Assembly: GCA_036245805.1 (NCBI GenBank)
Contig: BTRK01000001.1
Span: 7,192,001 to 7,256,000 of the forward strand
Length of the DNA stretch: 64,000 nucleotides
Source: Pristionchus mayeri
Lineage: Eukaryota; Nematoda; Chromadorea; Rhabditida; Neodiplogasteridae
Reading direction: 5' to 3'
Shown: positions 13,941 through 26,071 of the stretch, piece after piece
How the letters are laid out: each line of letters opens with the position of its first letter
Numbering within the stretch: position 1 is the first letter of the stretch
The notes under the pieces: generated by a model
Databases searched by the model: none
Told to the model about the DNA's origin: nothing
The model's input: the letters and a program-made list of their open reading frames with translations, nothing else
Translations under genes and position numbers: made by a program

Positions 13941-15400
13941 ATGTCGATCGGTATCGAGCGCTTCATGGCCATTTGCTCGCTCCTTCAGATGGCTATGTAT
14001 AACAGTGAATGTTTCGAGGTAAATTAATGGTATCGTTAAATAAAAAAAATTGCGTTTGGATAACAGTCAGTCTTTCAGTCAGTCAGCGATTCCGGCACTG
14101 CGACACCTTCACTATATCATTGACATTCTTCTGGTTTCTGGATTTCTGCGTCCTGCCATAGCTTCTGCATTTCCCTGCCTTGTCTACATGTCCGCATTGG
14201 CTCTCTTCGTGACGTCGACTTCGATTCCGATTGATCCAGAAGAGGTACTGCATTTGCCTGCTTTACTCTCCTTGCTCAAAATATGACCTTGCCAAGTAAT
14301 TCCGCTTCTAATAGCTGACAGCTTGCGGCTGCGAGATGGAGTTAGATTCAAGATACTTGCGACTATGTGATTTTGTGCTTCGGCAAGTATTTATTCCGAG
14401 ATGTGCAACTCTTCCTATGTAATTTCTCCGTTTTGGGTAGTGCATTTTGAATATTTTTTATGCACGAATGTCTAGGCGACTTCATGTTTCGGAAAGTGCT
14501 TATCAGATAGGTGGAATTCTTCCAAACTAATCTCTCCGTTTCGGTTCCTACTTTGTGGAATTTTTTAGGATACGAACGACTAGGTGATTTTGTGCTTCCG
14601 AAAGTATTTATTGTGATATCGAGGCAGATTTTGATTCTTTGGAGATATTCTCATGCCCAAAAGGATTAAATATGCTCGCATATTTTGCTCTGTGCACTCT
14701 CTCACTGTTCTCTATCATTCAGAGAAAAGTGAGACAGCGTGTCGATCGAGAGAAGCAAGGGAAAGTCTTGCTTCTCAATATAAACTATGCAACTTGTTGG
14801 ACAGTTATTGCCGCGGCTCCTGCAATTGTACCATTGGGCGCATATCCCATTGTACCATTGGCGTTCTTCTTGATTCCGGAGTCGACTCCGATCGATCTAC
14901 AAGAGGCTGCATTTGCCTGCTTTACACTCCTTGTTCTAAATGTGCATTCATCCAAAAAAAGGGAGCCCAGTATTAGTTCTGTGCGTAGTCGCATTGGATA
15001 CCCAATGTTCATTTCAAGTGCATTAATATATCAAACAGTAATATAAAATATAATAGAAAAAAATATATCAAGAATTCGCAAATTCAAATTTCCATGTCTC
15101 AATGTTGTTGTCTATTATTGGTGTCGCAAATTCAAATTTCCATGTCTCAATGTTGTTGTCTAGTTGTCTAGTGTCATGACATTTATTGGTATTAATTTTA
15201 CAAATCAATTATCTTCATGAATGTTTCGAGGTAGAGAAATTATGTCGTCTATGTGAAAATTAACATTGTAGCGTTTGTTACACAGCGATTCCGGCGGTGC
15301 CACAAACAGTTCCGTTGAGAATCTTCTTGACTCCAGCTCCCTCTTTGACCGATCTTGGAATGGGAACTGCATTTTCCTGCTATGATAAATATGTGACATT
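13941..15400 (+). pseudogene. Tandem remnants of a nematode chemoreceptor-like GPCR (three copies)
   Basis: An exon at 13941-14018 encodes SIGIERFMAICSLLQMA, resembling the ER-x-x-AI motif at the end of TM3 in nematode serpentine receptors. It is followed by a hydrophobic TM6-TM7-like segment at 14066-14285 ending STSIPIDPEE plus LPALLSL. A diverged second copy at 14655-15046 has a TM5-like LCTLSLFSII, a basic loop, then IVPLGAYPIVPLAFFLIPES and STPIDLQEA. A third, shorter copy at 15215-15400 retains the GAATGTTTCGAGGTA exon end and the GCGATTCCGGCGGTGCC block. No copy has seven helices. The family assignment (Str/Srh-like) is uncertain. The GPCR nature rests on helix order and the ER-AI motif. 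Confidence 0.45.
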
Positions 15401-15934
15401 CCATCTCCAGCAGTAATTGTTAGATGAAGTTGGATGAATGGGCCATTTCAAAAGTCACCACAATATAATATGGTAATGCGTCCGGCATTCCAAAGGGCCC
15501 GAGAGAGAGAGGGATCCCGATCCGTTGATCGACTCCGACATGACAGCAGCGGCCGCAGCCTGGTTTGCTGCACGAAGTGCCTTAGAGAGGATTAAGTGAA
15601 GTAGTACGGTGAATAGAATTCAATTCTAGTCACCACCACTCCTTCTTGCAACCCGAGTTGTGCTGACCAGTTGAGTTGCGGGATAGTGTATAGATTGACG
15701 AGACCGTGCAGGGACTCAAGAAGTGAACCTACTTGGCAACGCATAACGAGTTCGATCACTGAATATGTTGCATTGTATAAACCAGCATCTGCTATCACCA
15801 AGTACTTGCAAGTGGTCATCGTATGCGCTACTCATTATCTTCTACGACCGGTTGCGATTTGTCATCTTGAGTGACGATCGCACATGTGATCGCTGCCTCC
15901 GTTTGCGCATTGCCACTGCCGCTTGCATCAAAAC
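15401..15934. other. No recognisable gene
   Basis: I see no convincing exon here. A short block near 15895-15930 (GCGCATTGCCACTGCC.CTTGC) recurs at about 17050-17095, marking a dispersed repeat. Confidence 0.35.
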
Positions 15935-16480
15935 TAGGGTTGGCTTCGTGGGAAAAATGGCCGATCCATTTCCCGAGAGAGGGTGGAATGATTCCCATCC
16001 ATTCCCGATAATCTATGCAAAATGAGTGGGAAAGTACTCGGGAAATTGGGATTCCCAAGTGAAGCAGGAATCCTACTTCGTTCGGGATTCCTATAAATCA
16101 AAAACACAAAAATCAGTTTATTCAATCATTCGCCAACCAATTAGTTTGTTTTGCTACTATCTAAACAGAACGGTCAAAAATATCGTCACATATTTGGCAA
16201 AAAAAAGCAATCTGAGAGGTTCGAACCGCTTGCGAAAGCGACAGAATTCTATAACATAATGCGGAACGATTAATGAAATGAATTGATGGGGAGAAGAATC
16301 GGAAGATGACGCCGAGAACGAGGAAACCGCTCGCAAAATTGAGGAAGACCGAATGAGTGGGAAATGGGAATCCCACTAAACCTGGGATTCCCATCTTGCG
16401 AACAAAGGAGAACTGGGAAGTATGCAAAATGAGCAATTTCCCATTGGGATCCCATTTTCCTTCCCACAAAGCCAACTCTA
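15935..16480. mobile_element. hAT-like MITE with 8-bp target duplication
   Basis: The ends are TAGGGTTGGCTTCGTGGGAA on the left and, reverse-complemented, TAGAGTTGGCTTTGTGGGAA on the right. They are flanked by a perfect ATCAAAAC duplication at 15927-15934 and 16481-16488. The interior is rich in GGGAATCCCA-type palindromes and has no transposase. The TAGGGTTGGC end and 8-bp duplication are typical of hAT superfamily MITEs. Confidence 0.85.
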
Positions 16481-17389
16481 ATCAAAACCCAGACTGCCGT
16501 CCAAAGCTGCTGCGCCCTTGCCAACTGCACCGGCTAATACACCGCCTAGTGCGCTGTATTGTATGAACCAAAAAGCAGTTTCATGCTCTGCGAGATATTA
16601 CGCAGAATGGAGAGGAAAATTCTCCCCAAGCCTCATGGGCATACCTTATTTGCATTCATGCACTTGTATTGATAAAGCCATGTGAGTCTGTCACAAAGGA
16701 GAGGGTCCGAAATCAGAGACCATACTATAATGCCGTGCGTACTCTACTGTTTATGCCACTTGGATGTGGTAATCTGAATAATACAATGGACATATGCGTA
16801 TGTGGGATGATGCAACCGAGATGAATCAGCAGAATTGCAAACAATTTGCTTACTGGAAATGCAATACTTTGTACATTCTATACACTCTAGAAAATGAAAA
16901 TAACTAATGAAACGGACCGCTTGATTCTATTCACTCTTCCAGAGCTATTCTGATGTATGACATCATAAAAAAATCTCAATTTTGATTCTACCTCACTATT
17001 CGTGCTTCGCGCAATATTATACAGTTGATAACGGCGTCCGCTCACTTGACGTTGCTGCCTCCAACTGTGCGTTGCCACTGCCACTTGCGCCGAAGTCGAG
17101 AGGAAGCTTACGAAGAAGCTGTACGTAAATAAAAGGAATTTGACGAAAACGCAACGATGCGAAATCACAGTATCCTTTACATAAACGTATCTTAAAAACA
17201 GGGGAGAGCGACTGTTGAAAATTCCACGTATGGTGTGATTGGGCAATGGATACTCTATTCAATAGTGTAGGTATTTGGGAATTACAATCGTTACAGCGGA
17301 ATATACGTACCTCCAAAGCAACACTGCAAGGATTATTGGAACACCCCAATAGATCCGACATGGAAGCGAGGAGAGGGCGGGGTTCACAA

Positions 17390-17690
17390 TCGTGATTAGG
17401 ATTGTAAACCGAGATAATGTGACAAGTAAGTGGTTTGAAGATGCCAATAGCAAGTAATTCGAAACCGGGGGGAGGGGGTCAAGTTGGACGAAATCAATGG
17501 AGTGGGAAAGGAATAGACAGACGCCACCTCCATGAGTAGATCTAGACTTAGCATATGGAGAATCGAGCACAAGAAGTGCATCAGGAATTGAATCACCAAG
17601 CCATGTTTCACACACCGACATGGAATGAACCGAAAGGAGAGATTGAAATGAATCAACCTTATTTCTTATTAATTGAACGTTGCGCTGCAT
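17390..17690 (-). mobile_element. CR1-like LINE endonuclease fragment, inverted
   Basis: On the minus strand the frame reads SVCETWLGDSIPDALLVLD and STHGGGVCLFLS, an N-terminal APE-type endonuclease segment. The ETWL motif carries the catalytic Glu, and the same motif is in the LINE at 63.1-63.8 kb. The rest of the enzyme is missing. It lies head-to-head with a plus-strand LINE 3' end at 17870-18375. Confidence 0.7.
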
Positions 17691-17869
17691 GAATTTGAGT
17701 TCGAAATTAGCCTCGGCACGACATCTCGGGGTGCGGTATGCGCCACCTCCCCGAGCATCGTTGAGCGATAGTAAGGCATGAGGAAAATTGTGAGTGATGT
17801 TGTGATTATGTTCATTAATTTATGTACTCTGCGCGACCGCTCGGGCGTGAAACCTTTCACCTCCCCGTG

Positions 17870-18375
17870 TGTCGGCAGGGAGGAAAGGCAATGCACCCCT
17901 AATAGGTCTTATCCTGATCGTCTACGTTATTTCCAATTAGAACCCTTAGAATATCGTCGTACAATTATTGACTTAGCATTCAGATACCCAGTGATACTTT
18001 CAGATGTTGCCGTAGGCTGTCCCTCCTTTATTTACTTAGCTCCTCCAAGAGCTAGACGCCCCAATTTCTTCCAATTACGTAATCATCATTCCAGATCCGC
18101 TTTCTAGCACTCATTTCTCCTGTTGATTCGTTGTCGTGGAACCGTATTCCTAATAATATTTTCTCTGGAAACAGTGATTTATTCTCAGAGAACGAACTAT
18201 TCATAATATTGATTATTCCTCATATCTCTAATTTCACTCTCATTTGTAATTGATTATATTCCCTTCCTTTGTCATCTATACATGACCGTATTATCATGCT
18301 TATAAGTTGCCTGCAACCGTTACTCTTAATCATCTCATAATATCGCATGATAAAGAAATATTATTATTATTATTA
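17870..18375 (+). mobile_element. LINE 3' end with ATT tail
   Basis: The frame at 17900-18107 encodes YPDRLRYFQLEPLEYRRTI, the conserved C-terminal segment after the RT thumb (compare YRQRLIDLNLTTLERRR at 9 kb). It is followed by a 3' UTR ending in a run of ATT repeats at about 18355-18376. It is truncated at the 5' side and non-functional. Confidence 0.7.
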
Positions 18376-18426
18376 ATGAATGAAACAAAATCTTCTCCTC
18401 CTCGAAATGATGAAACGAAACGGAAT

Positions 18427-18492
18427 GATGAAGCAGACAGAGAAAATTGATGAAGCAGACAGAGAAAATTGATGAAGCAGACAGAGGAAATT
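18427..18492. repeat. 22-bp minisatellite, three units
   Basis: The unit GATGAAGCAGACAGAGAAAA plus TT is repeated three times, the last with one substitution. Confidence 0.85.
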
Positions 18493-18499
18493 GATTTTT

Positions 18500-19720
18500 T
18501 AACTTTGTAGAGCCGGTAATTTAAAACTGTCTAAAACCTTGTTCTGGATTTTTTAAGAATTGTTTTTCTAAAAATTATGCTAAAAAAACCAAAATGACTA
18601 GCTCGACGAGTAGAACAACTTTGATGTAGACTTTTTAATGTTAATATTTAAATATTAAAAGTTGAAAAATCGTTTTTTGATCAATAAAAATAGTTGGCCT
18701 GGAAAAAGCTCCTATTGTCCACCTGTTCTCATAAGATTTGATATCTTCGATTTTCTTACACCCGCCAAAGTCCAAAAAATATCAAATTTCGAGGTAATAT
18801 GTTCTCAAAAATCGCATTTCTTTTCTGAAATCCGAACGTGTAACATTTTTGCCCAGTATTGCATTTTATCAACGAATATGTCCCCATTCCTTCATTATTT
18901 TTACTATTGAAAAAAACTCAATATACAACTTTCTGAAAAGTAAATCGACAATTTTCAAATTTGCTCATTTTGATATTTTAACCATTTTTACTACTTATTT
19001 TAGAACTTTCTACATTGATTGGAGATCAATATATACCTTTCCGATGCCGATATGGATAATAGAAAAATCGAAGTGAATAAAGCCATTATGCTTATCTGCA
19101 ATACTTTGTACTGCAAATACTTTAAAAATCCTGCTCACAAATACAAGAAGGTTTATTTTTTTTATCTTTAATTTTTGTGGCTATTAACCTCCATGATTTT
19201 GTATATGGTATATGTTAGGACCTTGGTAGTGGAGTACTGCAACATGCTCATATCGCTTCTTAGTCGCATAGCAGGCTAGAAAAAATATCAAAAGTTATCA
19301 AATGCCAAAAAAACTTGAAAAATCAGAATTTCAGTTTTTTATGTTGAATAATTTTCTCCGATATATAGATGCCTACCGGTCCTGGCTGGATAATATGTGA
19401 TAGGGAAAGAGTAGTTAGTAATCACAACTACGGAAAACCAGGCTTTCAGCCTTTCTTAGGAATCGAGGGATATCAATATGTCACCTTTTCGAGGTTCAAA
19501 TTCCGGCTTAAATGTTCTGAAAAATTCTGCTTACCACTAAATAACCGAATTCCCACCAAACTTGGAATATAAAGTTATTATGTATAGTACTTCGCAAATG
19601 ACTATCAATTTGTTCTCCAGGGCTAAAAAAAATAAGCTCAATAGTCTGATCCAAAAAAGCAAGATAATGTATAGTTCACAATCGACGCTTCGCTAGATTA
19701 TCTATTCGTTCTAGATTTAA
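18500..19720. other. AT-rich sequence, no recognisable gene
   Basis: The open frames lack protein signatures. The word ACTTTGTACTGCAAATACTTT-like and repeated TTTTTGA tracts give low complexity. I see nothing functional. Confidence 0.35.
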
Positions 19721-20525
19721 GAGACCATCCACCAGAAAACGTAAATAGGTCACGGATGGCGAAAATTCGAAAAAAATCTCTAAATTTTCTTGAAGTGGTC
19801 CTCATGAATGCTGATTAACAGGCTATATGGAAATGTCTATAGGTCGATTTTAAAAAATGTTTCCGTAACCCATGGATTTTGGGGTCTAAAAAATTCATAG
19901 CTCAAAAGTACACCAATTATATATTTTCTGGTGTATTTTAACCTGTAGAAAAGGAATTTCGATGTTAGAGATCGAGAAAATGCGATTACAAAAAGATAGA
20001 AGCCAAAAACTGCTCAAAAAGGGACTTTAGTAGTCATAACTTATTTCTATGTGAGCCGTCTTAACCGGGATTAAGGGTTTACAAACTTCAACATGTATCA
20101 AGTCTACCATATTTTTTGCAGAATTTTTAAAATGGAGCCCGTTAGGTTTTTGTGTCCTCAAATTAAGCTCCCATATAAAAGCGCGAACCTGAATCGCAAG
20201 GCGCAGTAGACATAGCTGCCAACTTTTGTGCTAGAAATGTAGACCACGATGAGATCAACATTTCATCTGTTGAAAGTGAGCGTTTATCTTTTCGCTGAAG
20301 CGCGCTACAGGGCCTAGAAGTTGGCGAGAAACGGCGGTTGAGGCGCGCGAGTGAGCGGTAAAGGGAGGGAGGGCGAGGGAGGTCAGGCGGAGAGAGCGCC
20401 AAGTGGATAGAGCGCGCGCTCTCTATCCGTTTCTCACTTGTATTTCTTGGTTTTTCGATTTTTTTTTCGAATTTTGGCCATCCGTGACATTTTCCCATCT
20501 GTTACGTTCTCTGGAGGATGATCTC
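19721..20525. mobile_element. TIR DNA element flanked by TTAA
   Basis: Terminal inverted repeats GAGACCATCCACCAGAAAAC (left) and GAGATCATCCTCCAGAGAAC (reverse of right) continue into a shared GTCACGGATGGC.AAAATTCG block. TTAA is present on both sides (19717-19720, 20526-20529), which fits piggyBac-type insertion, although TTAA is self-complementary and could belong to the TIR. No transposase is present. Confidence 0.65.
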
Positions 20526-20932
20526 TTAAACCTTTTTATTAACTAATAACTCCGTGTGAAGCTTCGCAATAGTGGGTCATTATATATCAATCTCAGTACT
20601 ACAAACAAGTTTGAGCCTTTGAAAATCTTGGAGAAAAGCGACTGGGCTAACTTCGGACCTCCTTTGCACCAGGCCTATTGATAAACAAGGCATGTCCTAG
20701 TGGTTGCTATGGAGAGTATCCAAGCCCTTATGAACTACAAAAAAACACAAGATTGGACAAGTTTCAATAAAGGAGTGAATAATGCCCATACATGAAAATA
20801 GAAAGAAAATTTCTGAACAGCTTGATAATATTGAATTACTAAATTATTATATAATATTGATTTTAAAAAAATTCTACCATTCAAATCGGCGATCAATATT
20901 TTAGGAACATTTGTTAAATTTCATTTAAGGTA

Positions 20933-20997
20933 AAGGTACATCCCATCTTCGAGACTGGGCTTTTGCGGGAGAACACTGCTCGACCAGTGTCAATGGA
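20933..20997. repeat. Dispersed repeat, copy of 7086-7153
   Basis: It contains GGTACATCCCATCTTCGAGA and ACACTGCTCGACCAGTG, matching the 7.1-kb copy. Its class is unknown. Confidence 0.4.
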
Positions 20998-21299
20998 AAT
21001 TCAATATAAATTTCTGTAAATTAATAAATTACTTGAAGGCCCTGCTCGCTGCATATGATGGGTCGACTGATTCGCAATTTTCCCTATTTCAGAAGCCGAA
21101 TGCTTCAGAGGACAGCTCTGGCAAGACGGTAGACCAGGTTTTGTTCTTAAAATATTGTTTTCGTTTTTCTTTTGAAAATTATTATTGTGCATCACTTTAG
21201 AATTAGCTTTTATTTTCGCTTGTCACCATCGTTTACTAAGAAGCGATATAAAAATTAAATTAGGTTTTTATTTGACAACTTAATTTCAAATTTTTTTAG

Positions 21300-21747
21300 A
21301 GCGTCGAGTTGAGCCAGCAACTACAGAAGAAGAAGAACACCACCTTAGCCGAGATCGTTGACAAACAGCAGGTATACGGTAGAGGATACGGTAGTTTGGA
21401 TCGAGGAGTGAGACAAGAAAAATATTGAAATTGATATAATAGTATGTGACGACTATATTGAAAATTATGTTCTGTTTTCTGAAATAAGTTAAAACAATAT
21501 TTAATTCTTATAGTTTTTCTGGCCTCATTGCAAAAGGCATTTATTGCTGGGTCTTGGGCCGGGAATCTAGGTATGTTTCAAAATTTCGAAAATCAATATT
21601 TTCAGTTTCCCTTCATCAATCTGCCTAAGAAAGCGATCATTAATATTCTCTCACTTCTTCCTCCCAAAGATCGACTGAAAGCACAAGAAATTGAATGAAA
21701 TCGAAGCGACGTCGAACTTTCACGTTAAGGAACTGAAAATCGTTGAG
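21300..21747 (+). CDS. Coiled-coil exons, probably upstream part of the 31.6-32.6 kb gene
   Basis: Two splice-bounded exons are supported: 21300-21371 (SVELSQQLQKKKNTTLAEIV...) and 21682-21747 (HKKLNEIEATSNFHVKELKI...). Both are phase 0 and rich in Lys, Glu, Leu and Gln, as in a coiled coil. The reading style matches the phase-0 exons at 31595-32560 on the same strand, so they may be one gene with a long, transposon-filled intron. The second exon needs the weak acceptor GAAAG, because all frames from the previous AG are closed. I do not recognise the family. Confidence 0.4.
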
Positions 21748-22498
21748 GTTTGTTTTTTGAATCGAATTTGGCGTTGAAAAGGTCGTTTGATTTTTTTTAA
21801 ACATATAATGAAAGGGATTATTTTTATTTAATGATATGTAAAATTGTGGTGAAGGTGTTGTAGTTTGCAGAATAAATAATATTAAGAAATCATACTACTC
21901 TCCGCTACAACACCAACATATACCATATTAATTCAACTTTTCGATATGTTTATAAACGTATTGATTTGGTGATTTCTTGACGCTTTCCGAGTGAGACGAT
22001 ATTTACATGATTTTAGATGCGCATTTCCGATCAGTTAATACTAAATTTCAGCTGAAAATATAAATTTAATAATTTTTACACTTGCGGAGAAGCATATTTG
22101 ATAGCATATATGATAGCATATAAGCATAGCATATATGCTTTTCATTTATCGATTTTATCAAAAATGTTTGGATTGATTTTCCTTATGGATTTCGACAATT
22201 CTCCCGATTTTTGTGATTCGAAAATGGTGCTGTGCGCAATATAATATGAAAAATGAAGAAAATTGTACGTAGCACCTTGATTTGAAGAAAAATTTTCACA
22301 TCATTTTTTCAAGATTGTTTTTTTCTTTTTAACTTTTGCTAAAGTTACTTTCCCATTATCCTAATGAGAAAACAAGCTTTCCACGAGGTACCGAGACCAT
22401 ACAATGTGGTACCAGGAATCATTTACGTGGTACCGGGACCATCCAAATATGTTTATATCCTATTTTGTCATAAAAATAATGTTCATTACTTTTGCAGC

Positions 22499-22585
22499 TG
22501 TGGATGCGGAGGAAAGGAAGGAAACAAGGAGTGGATGCCCGTGACCAAGCTCGGACGTCTCGTCACGGACAGAAAGATCACCACC
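22499..22585 (+). pseudogene. rps-2: rps-2 (ribosomal protein uS5) fragment
   Basis: The frame encodes KEWMPVTKLGRLVTDRKITT, the conserved start of the uS5 N-terminal region (normally preceded by a Gly/Arg-rich tail, here reduced to CGCGGKEGN). After KITT the expected LEEIYL is replaced by unrelated sequence and a stop. No further uS5 exon is seen, so it is a duplicated fragment. It is preceded by a TTTGCAG acceptor-like sequence. Confidence 0.75.
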
Positions 22586-22692
22586 CCCAATGGTTGGTTA
22601 CTTTCGCTTATATGAAACTTCTATAATTAGGTAGTGACCAGGGGACGATTGCCTTGAAATATTTATCAACAATTGTGGAAAAATAACGATTT

Positions 22693-23860
22693 CTAGAATT
22701 CTTGGGATTCTTTCTCTCCCGTATTCTCCTGTGGTCCCATCTCTCCGTCATCTTCACTAGAATCCCCGAAGTAGAGGCCTTCCCGTTCATATTCCTCATA
22801 ACCCGACTCCAGTTGCGCCTTCTCCTTCTCCTTCTCCTCCCACCAAATAATGAGCTGATCGTAGACATCGTCTTGGGGTACACCCAGTCTTCGCATCTCC
22901 CGCATTTCGCTCAACTCTTCCCTCACTCGTAGACTTTCTTCCATAATCTGTGAATTGCACATTCATATAATTTCGAAAATAGTCTTTCGTACCTCGTCCC
23001 TCCAAGAATGGGTGCCTTTTCCTCTCTTTCTCTTAATCGCTGCTACTAATCTCCCCTTCTTAGAAGCAATCGTATTTTCTATCTCTCCTCTCGTCCCTAG
23101 GCCGTCCAAACGAGACTATTATAGTGAAGAATGAACACTTTGGTCTTCAACGTGTAATAGTGTGGAGTACTGCAATATTCGATTATTATTTCCTTTCGAT
23201 CACTTACTGACCAAACGAATCTTTTAGGCGAATACATGAGACTGAGCGAATGGAAAGATTCATTGTTTGCAGCGTCGATGAGAGAGGCAGCAGACAGAAA
23301 AGCCTTTACAAACTTGGGGGCGAACAGCATCTCCCTAACAGCCTCCAATTCTTTGCTGCTAGCCTACAATGAGTGCCATGCTTCAAAATGGTTTAGATAT
23401 TCCCTGCGATTCCAACCTTCCATGTGGGCCTTTTTTCTCCCTTTTTCATCCTCTTCAGTTTCCCATGTTCGCGCTTAGTGACCAATTTGAACTCCTCGCT
23501 CTATAAACATGGCCTACTATTGACAGGCTAATCCATTAGAATCACCTTTGCCCATTTGTGTTTGCCCTGGATGTGCATTACAAACGACTGAACCACTTCG
23601 AGGGCGCGAGGACGATCTTCTTTCTTGGGATATTTCTTGTGCACGTGAAAGAGGTGGTTGAAAAACATTCGGTAGAAGGGTGCGAGGCCGGGATTTGCTT
23701 TCACCATCTTGAATGGTGTATGATTACGAAATTGACTAGATTTTAGTATACACCCGACCTTCCACCATTCCTTTCGCATGGAATTCTGAACGTGCCACCA
23801 GTCTAGCGTCATCTCTATATTCGCAGTCTTCGGGTCCTCACGCAATATTTTGTTAACCAT
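22693..23860 (-). pseudogene. THAP/DDE transposase-like gene, 3' part
   Basis: On the minus strand the frame from about 23860 gives MTLDWWHVQNSMRKEWWKVG, then PGLAPFYRMFFNHLFHVHKK. This is the D-x-W-H helix region with a following W/F-rich NH segment seen in a family of THAP-associated transposases. At about 23350-23210 comes a segment with ANNESFHSLSLMYSPKRF, which corresponds to the catalytic-Glu ESFHS...Y.PKR motif of that family. The C-terminus at 22962-22693 is acidic and coiled (EKEKEKAQLESGYEEYE) and ends in a stop. Stops between segments (for example at 23385) indicate decay or unseen introns. The 5' part of the gene is at 28830-30431, separated by a 4.87-kb transposon insertion. Confidence 0.6.
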
Positions 23861-24208
23861 CAGATTTCAGATTCTGATCGCCTACTCTCCTTCTAGAATA
23901 CATGCTAATGAATGGTTTTATTATTTATGAATGTTATTACCATAGTGCCCACGCCGGCAGCGACACCCATGAACCCCTACTCATGGTTGCGGAGAGCGCC
24001 GCTGTTTTGAGGGGCGCTCTCCGCAGGGACGTATAGGGGGTAATTTTCCAAAATCGATTGGTAGGTCAAGACTAGGTACCGTACCCAAGCGATATTACAG
24101 TACCCCCAGATACCATATTACGACTGTCACGAGAGAATCGATTTGGGAGTGGTAATGGCAAAATTTTTTAAGGTAGTTTAAGTCAAAAGTGTAGGAAAAG
24201 ATTCCATA

Positions 24209-24583
24209 AATTTTGGGATATGTGATAGTTCGCGTCGAGCTCTTTCGAATAAGGTATTTGCGGTTCTAAAACGAGGGGGACCCAAGCAACGTTTTGGCCC
24301 TTAGAAATGTTTACTTGATTTGAAGCAATTTCATTTCATCTCTCACCGCTCTCAATATGCGAGAGATAATTGAAAATGAAGAGACCAATATCTCTCACAT
24401 CGAACACTTCGGCGCGCGCAACTAAGAATGACTGGTCTTTCTTTTTATTTTATGTTGAAAAATATCTTCAAATCAACTAAACCTTTTCTAAGGGCCAAAA
24501 CGTTGCTTGGGTCCCCCTCTTTTTAGAACCGCAAATACCTTATTCGAAAGAGCTCGACGCGGACTATCACATATCCCAAAATT
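24209..24583. mobile_element. Foldback MITE nested in the CATAG element
   Basis: The arms ATTTTGGGATATGTGATAG... (24209-about 24310) and ...CTATCACATATCCCAAAAT (about 24475-24583) are near reverse complements. They share GAGCTCTTTCGAATAAGGTA and CCCAAGCAACGTTTTGGCCC. The spacer holds GAGAGATA-type repeats. There is no ORF. Confidence 0.75.
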
Positions 24584-24929
24584 TACCCCGATTATCACCA
24601 ACTAACTTTATTTTTAAAAAGTCTTGGTACCATGTCCAATTGATAATACAGTACCCAACTAACTACCGTAACCCAGTTCCTTGGGTCAGCTCTAGTTCCT
24701 TGGGTCAAATATTTTTCAAAAAATCCAAAATTGAGCATATAATTTTTTTAAAAGTATCATATCGTTTCTCTAATTATTGTAGAATAATTGTGTGATAGGT
24801 TTAGGATTTTTAGAAAAAAAAGTTAGTTGGGTGCTGTGTTATCAATTGGGCATGTACCAGGAGTTTTTAAAAATAAAGTTCGTTTGTGATAATCGGGGTT
24901 ACGGTAGTGGTATACGGTATCTGGGGGTA

Positions 24930-25965
24930 TAGAATAGAATAGATTTATACATGACTTCTTTTTTGCATGTGGGTTTGTTACAATGAAATAAGTAGGAAAG
25001 GTGGGGGGGGAGGATAATCTTGTAAATATCTTCATTTATTTCCATCAAGGAACGCTTTGATGAATTCTGTGGATGACGAATTAAATTTCGACTTCTGTAA
25101 AACATACATTAGTGATTTTGTTATTCGAATAGCAAAGCTATTCTCGCGTAATTTTGTTTTTGGCATATCTACAAAAATCCTGTGACCGGTACCTCGAGTT
25201 CGAGTTTTCACAAACGTAAAGAATTTATCCCGTGACAATGCAAACTTACCATTACCAAATATCATTTGGTATGCTAATTTTGCATCATTTACACGCCGTC
25301 TATGCTCCAACGAATGCAAATTTAGTGCTTTGTTTCTTTCGGTATGGTTCGGCCTATCATTAAAAGAACACTTGAAAGCCTTGTAAAATATTCTACGCGT
25401 TACTGAATTCTGAACTTTTTCAATTCTATCTGTCAGTGGAATGAATCGGGCGTGCTACACTCGAACTGAATTCCAGTGTAGGCCTTATATAAGTACAATA
25501 TGCATTAAGAAGAATTTTTTCATCTCTTGAATGTAAAGCTTTGAAAACAAGATTTGCTTTAGTTTCTGCTATTTTACAAATAGTTTTTGCATGATCTCTC
25601 ATTGAGAGATTACGATCAAGCATGATTCCGAGATCTCTGACACAGTCTTTGGGTTCAAGCTTCTGATTTCCAACGAAATAGATGTAATTTGGATTTTGAC
25701 GACCCAAATGAATCACATTGCATTTTTGATTCGCAATATCAAGCTGCCAAGTATTACTCCATTTTAGAATTTCATTAATGCTATTTTGAAGTTTAACTGT
25801 GTCTTCCTTACTCGAAAAACATTGAAATATTTTTAAATCGTCAGCAAAAGAATAGTTGTGACAATTATTATTTTCCAATATTTCAGGCAATTCAGAAATA
25901 TACAAATTGAAAAGTAAGGGTCCCAGCACAGATCCCTGTGGAACGCCACTTGTAACATTTATCGT
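24930..25965 (-). mobile_element. CR1/Jockey-like LINE, 5'-truncated
   Basis: On the minus strand GPLLFNLYISELPEIL and the RT catalytic box SFADDLKIFQ (F-A-D-D) are followed by IHLGRQNPNY, VRDLGIMLDRNLSMRDHAKT and ALHSRDEKILLNAYCTYIRP. After a frameshift near 25430-25319 come IEKVQNSVTRRIFYKA and HSLEHRRRVNDAKLAYQM. This is the last half of RT plus the C-terminal domain. The tail at 24930-24945 is a TATTCTATTC-type repeat. It is inserted in the arm of the 23941-28806 element and is inactive because of truncation and frameshift. Confidence 0.85.
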
Positions 25966-26034
25966 ATGTACTGTAATATCGATTGGGTATGGTACAGCCT
26001 TGACCTACCAATCGATAGCCTTGACCTACCAATC

Positions 26035-26071
26035 GATTAGCATGGCCCCTGCGCAAGGATGACACGCAAAT
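26035..26071 (+). ncRNA. U6 snRNA 3'-half fragment fused to RTE
   Basis: This 37-nt stretch matches the U6 spliceosomal RNA segment from GATTAGCATGGCCCC through GATGACACGCAAAT, which includes the AGC/U6 stem-loop region. It stops before the GTGAAGCG 3' end of U6 and continues without a gap into the RTE endonuclease frame at 26072. It is a dead fragment, not a U6 gene, because the 5' ACAGAGA region and promoter are absent. Confidence 0.9.
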
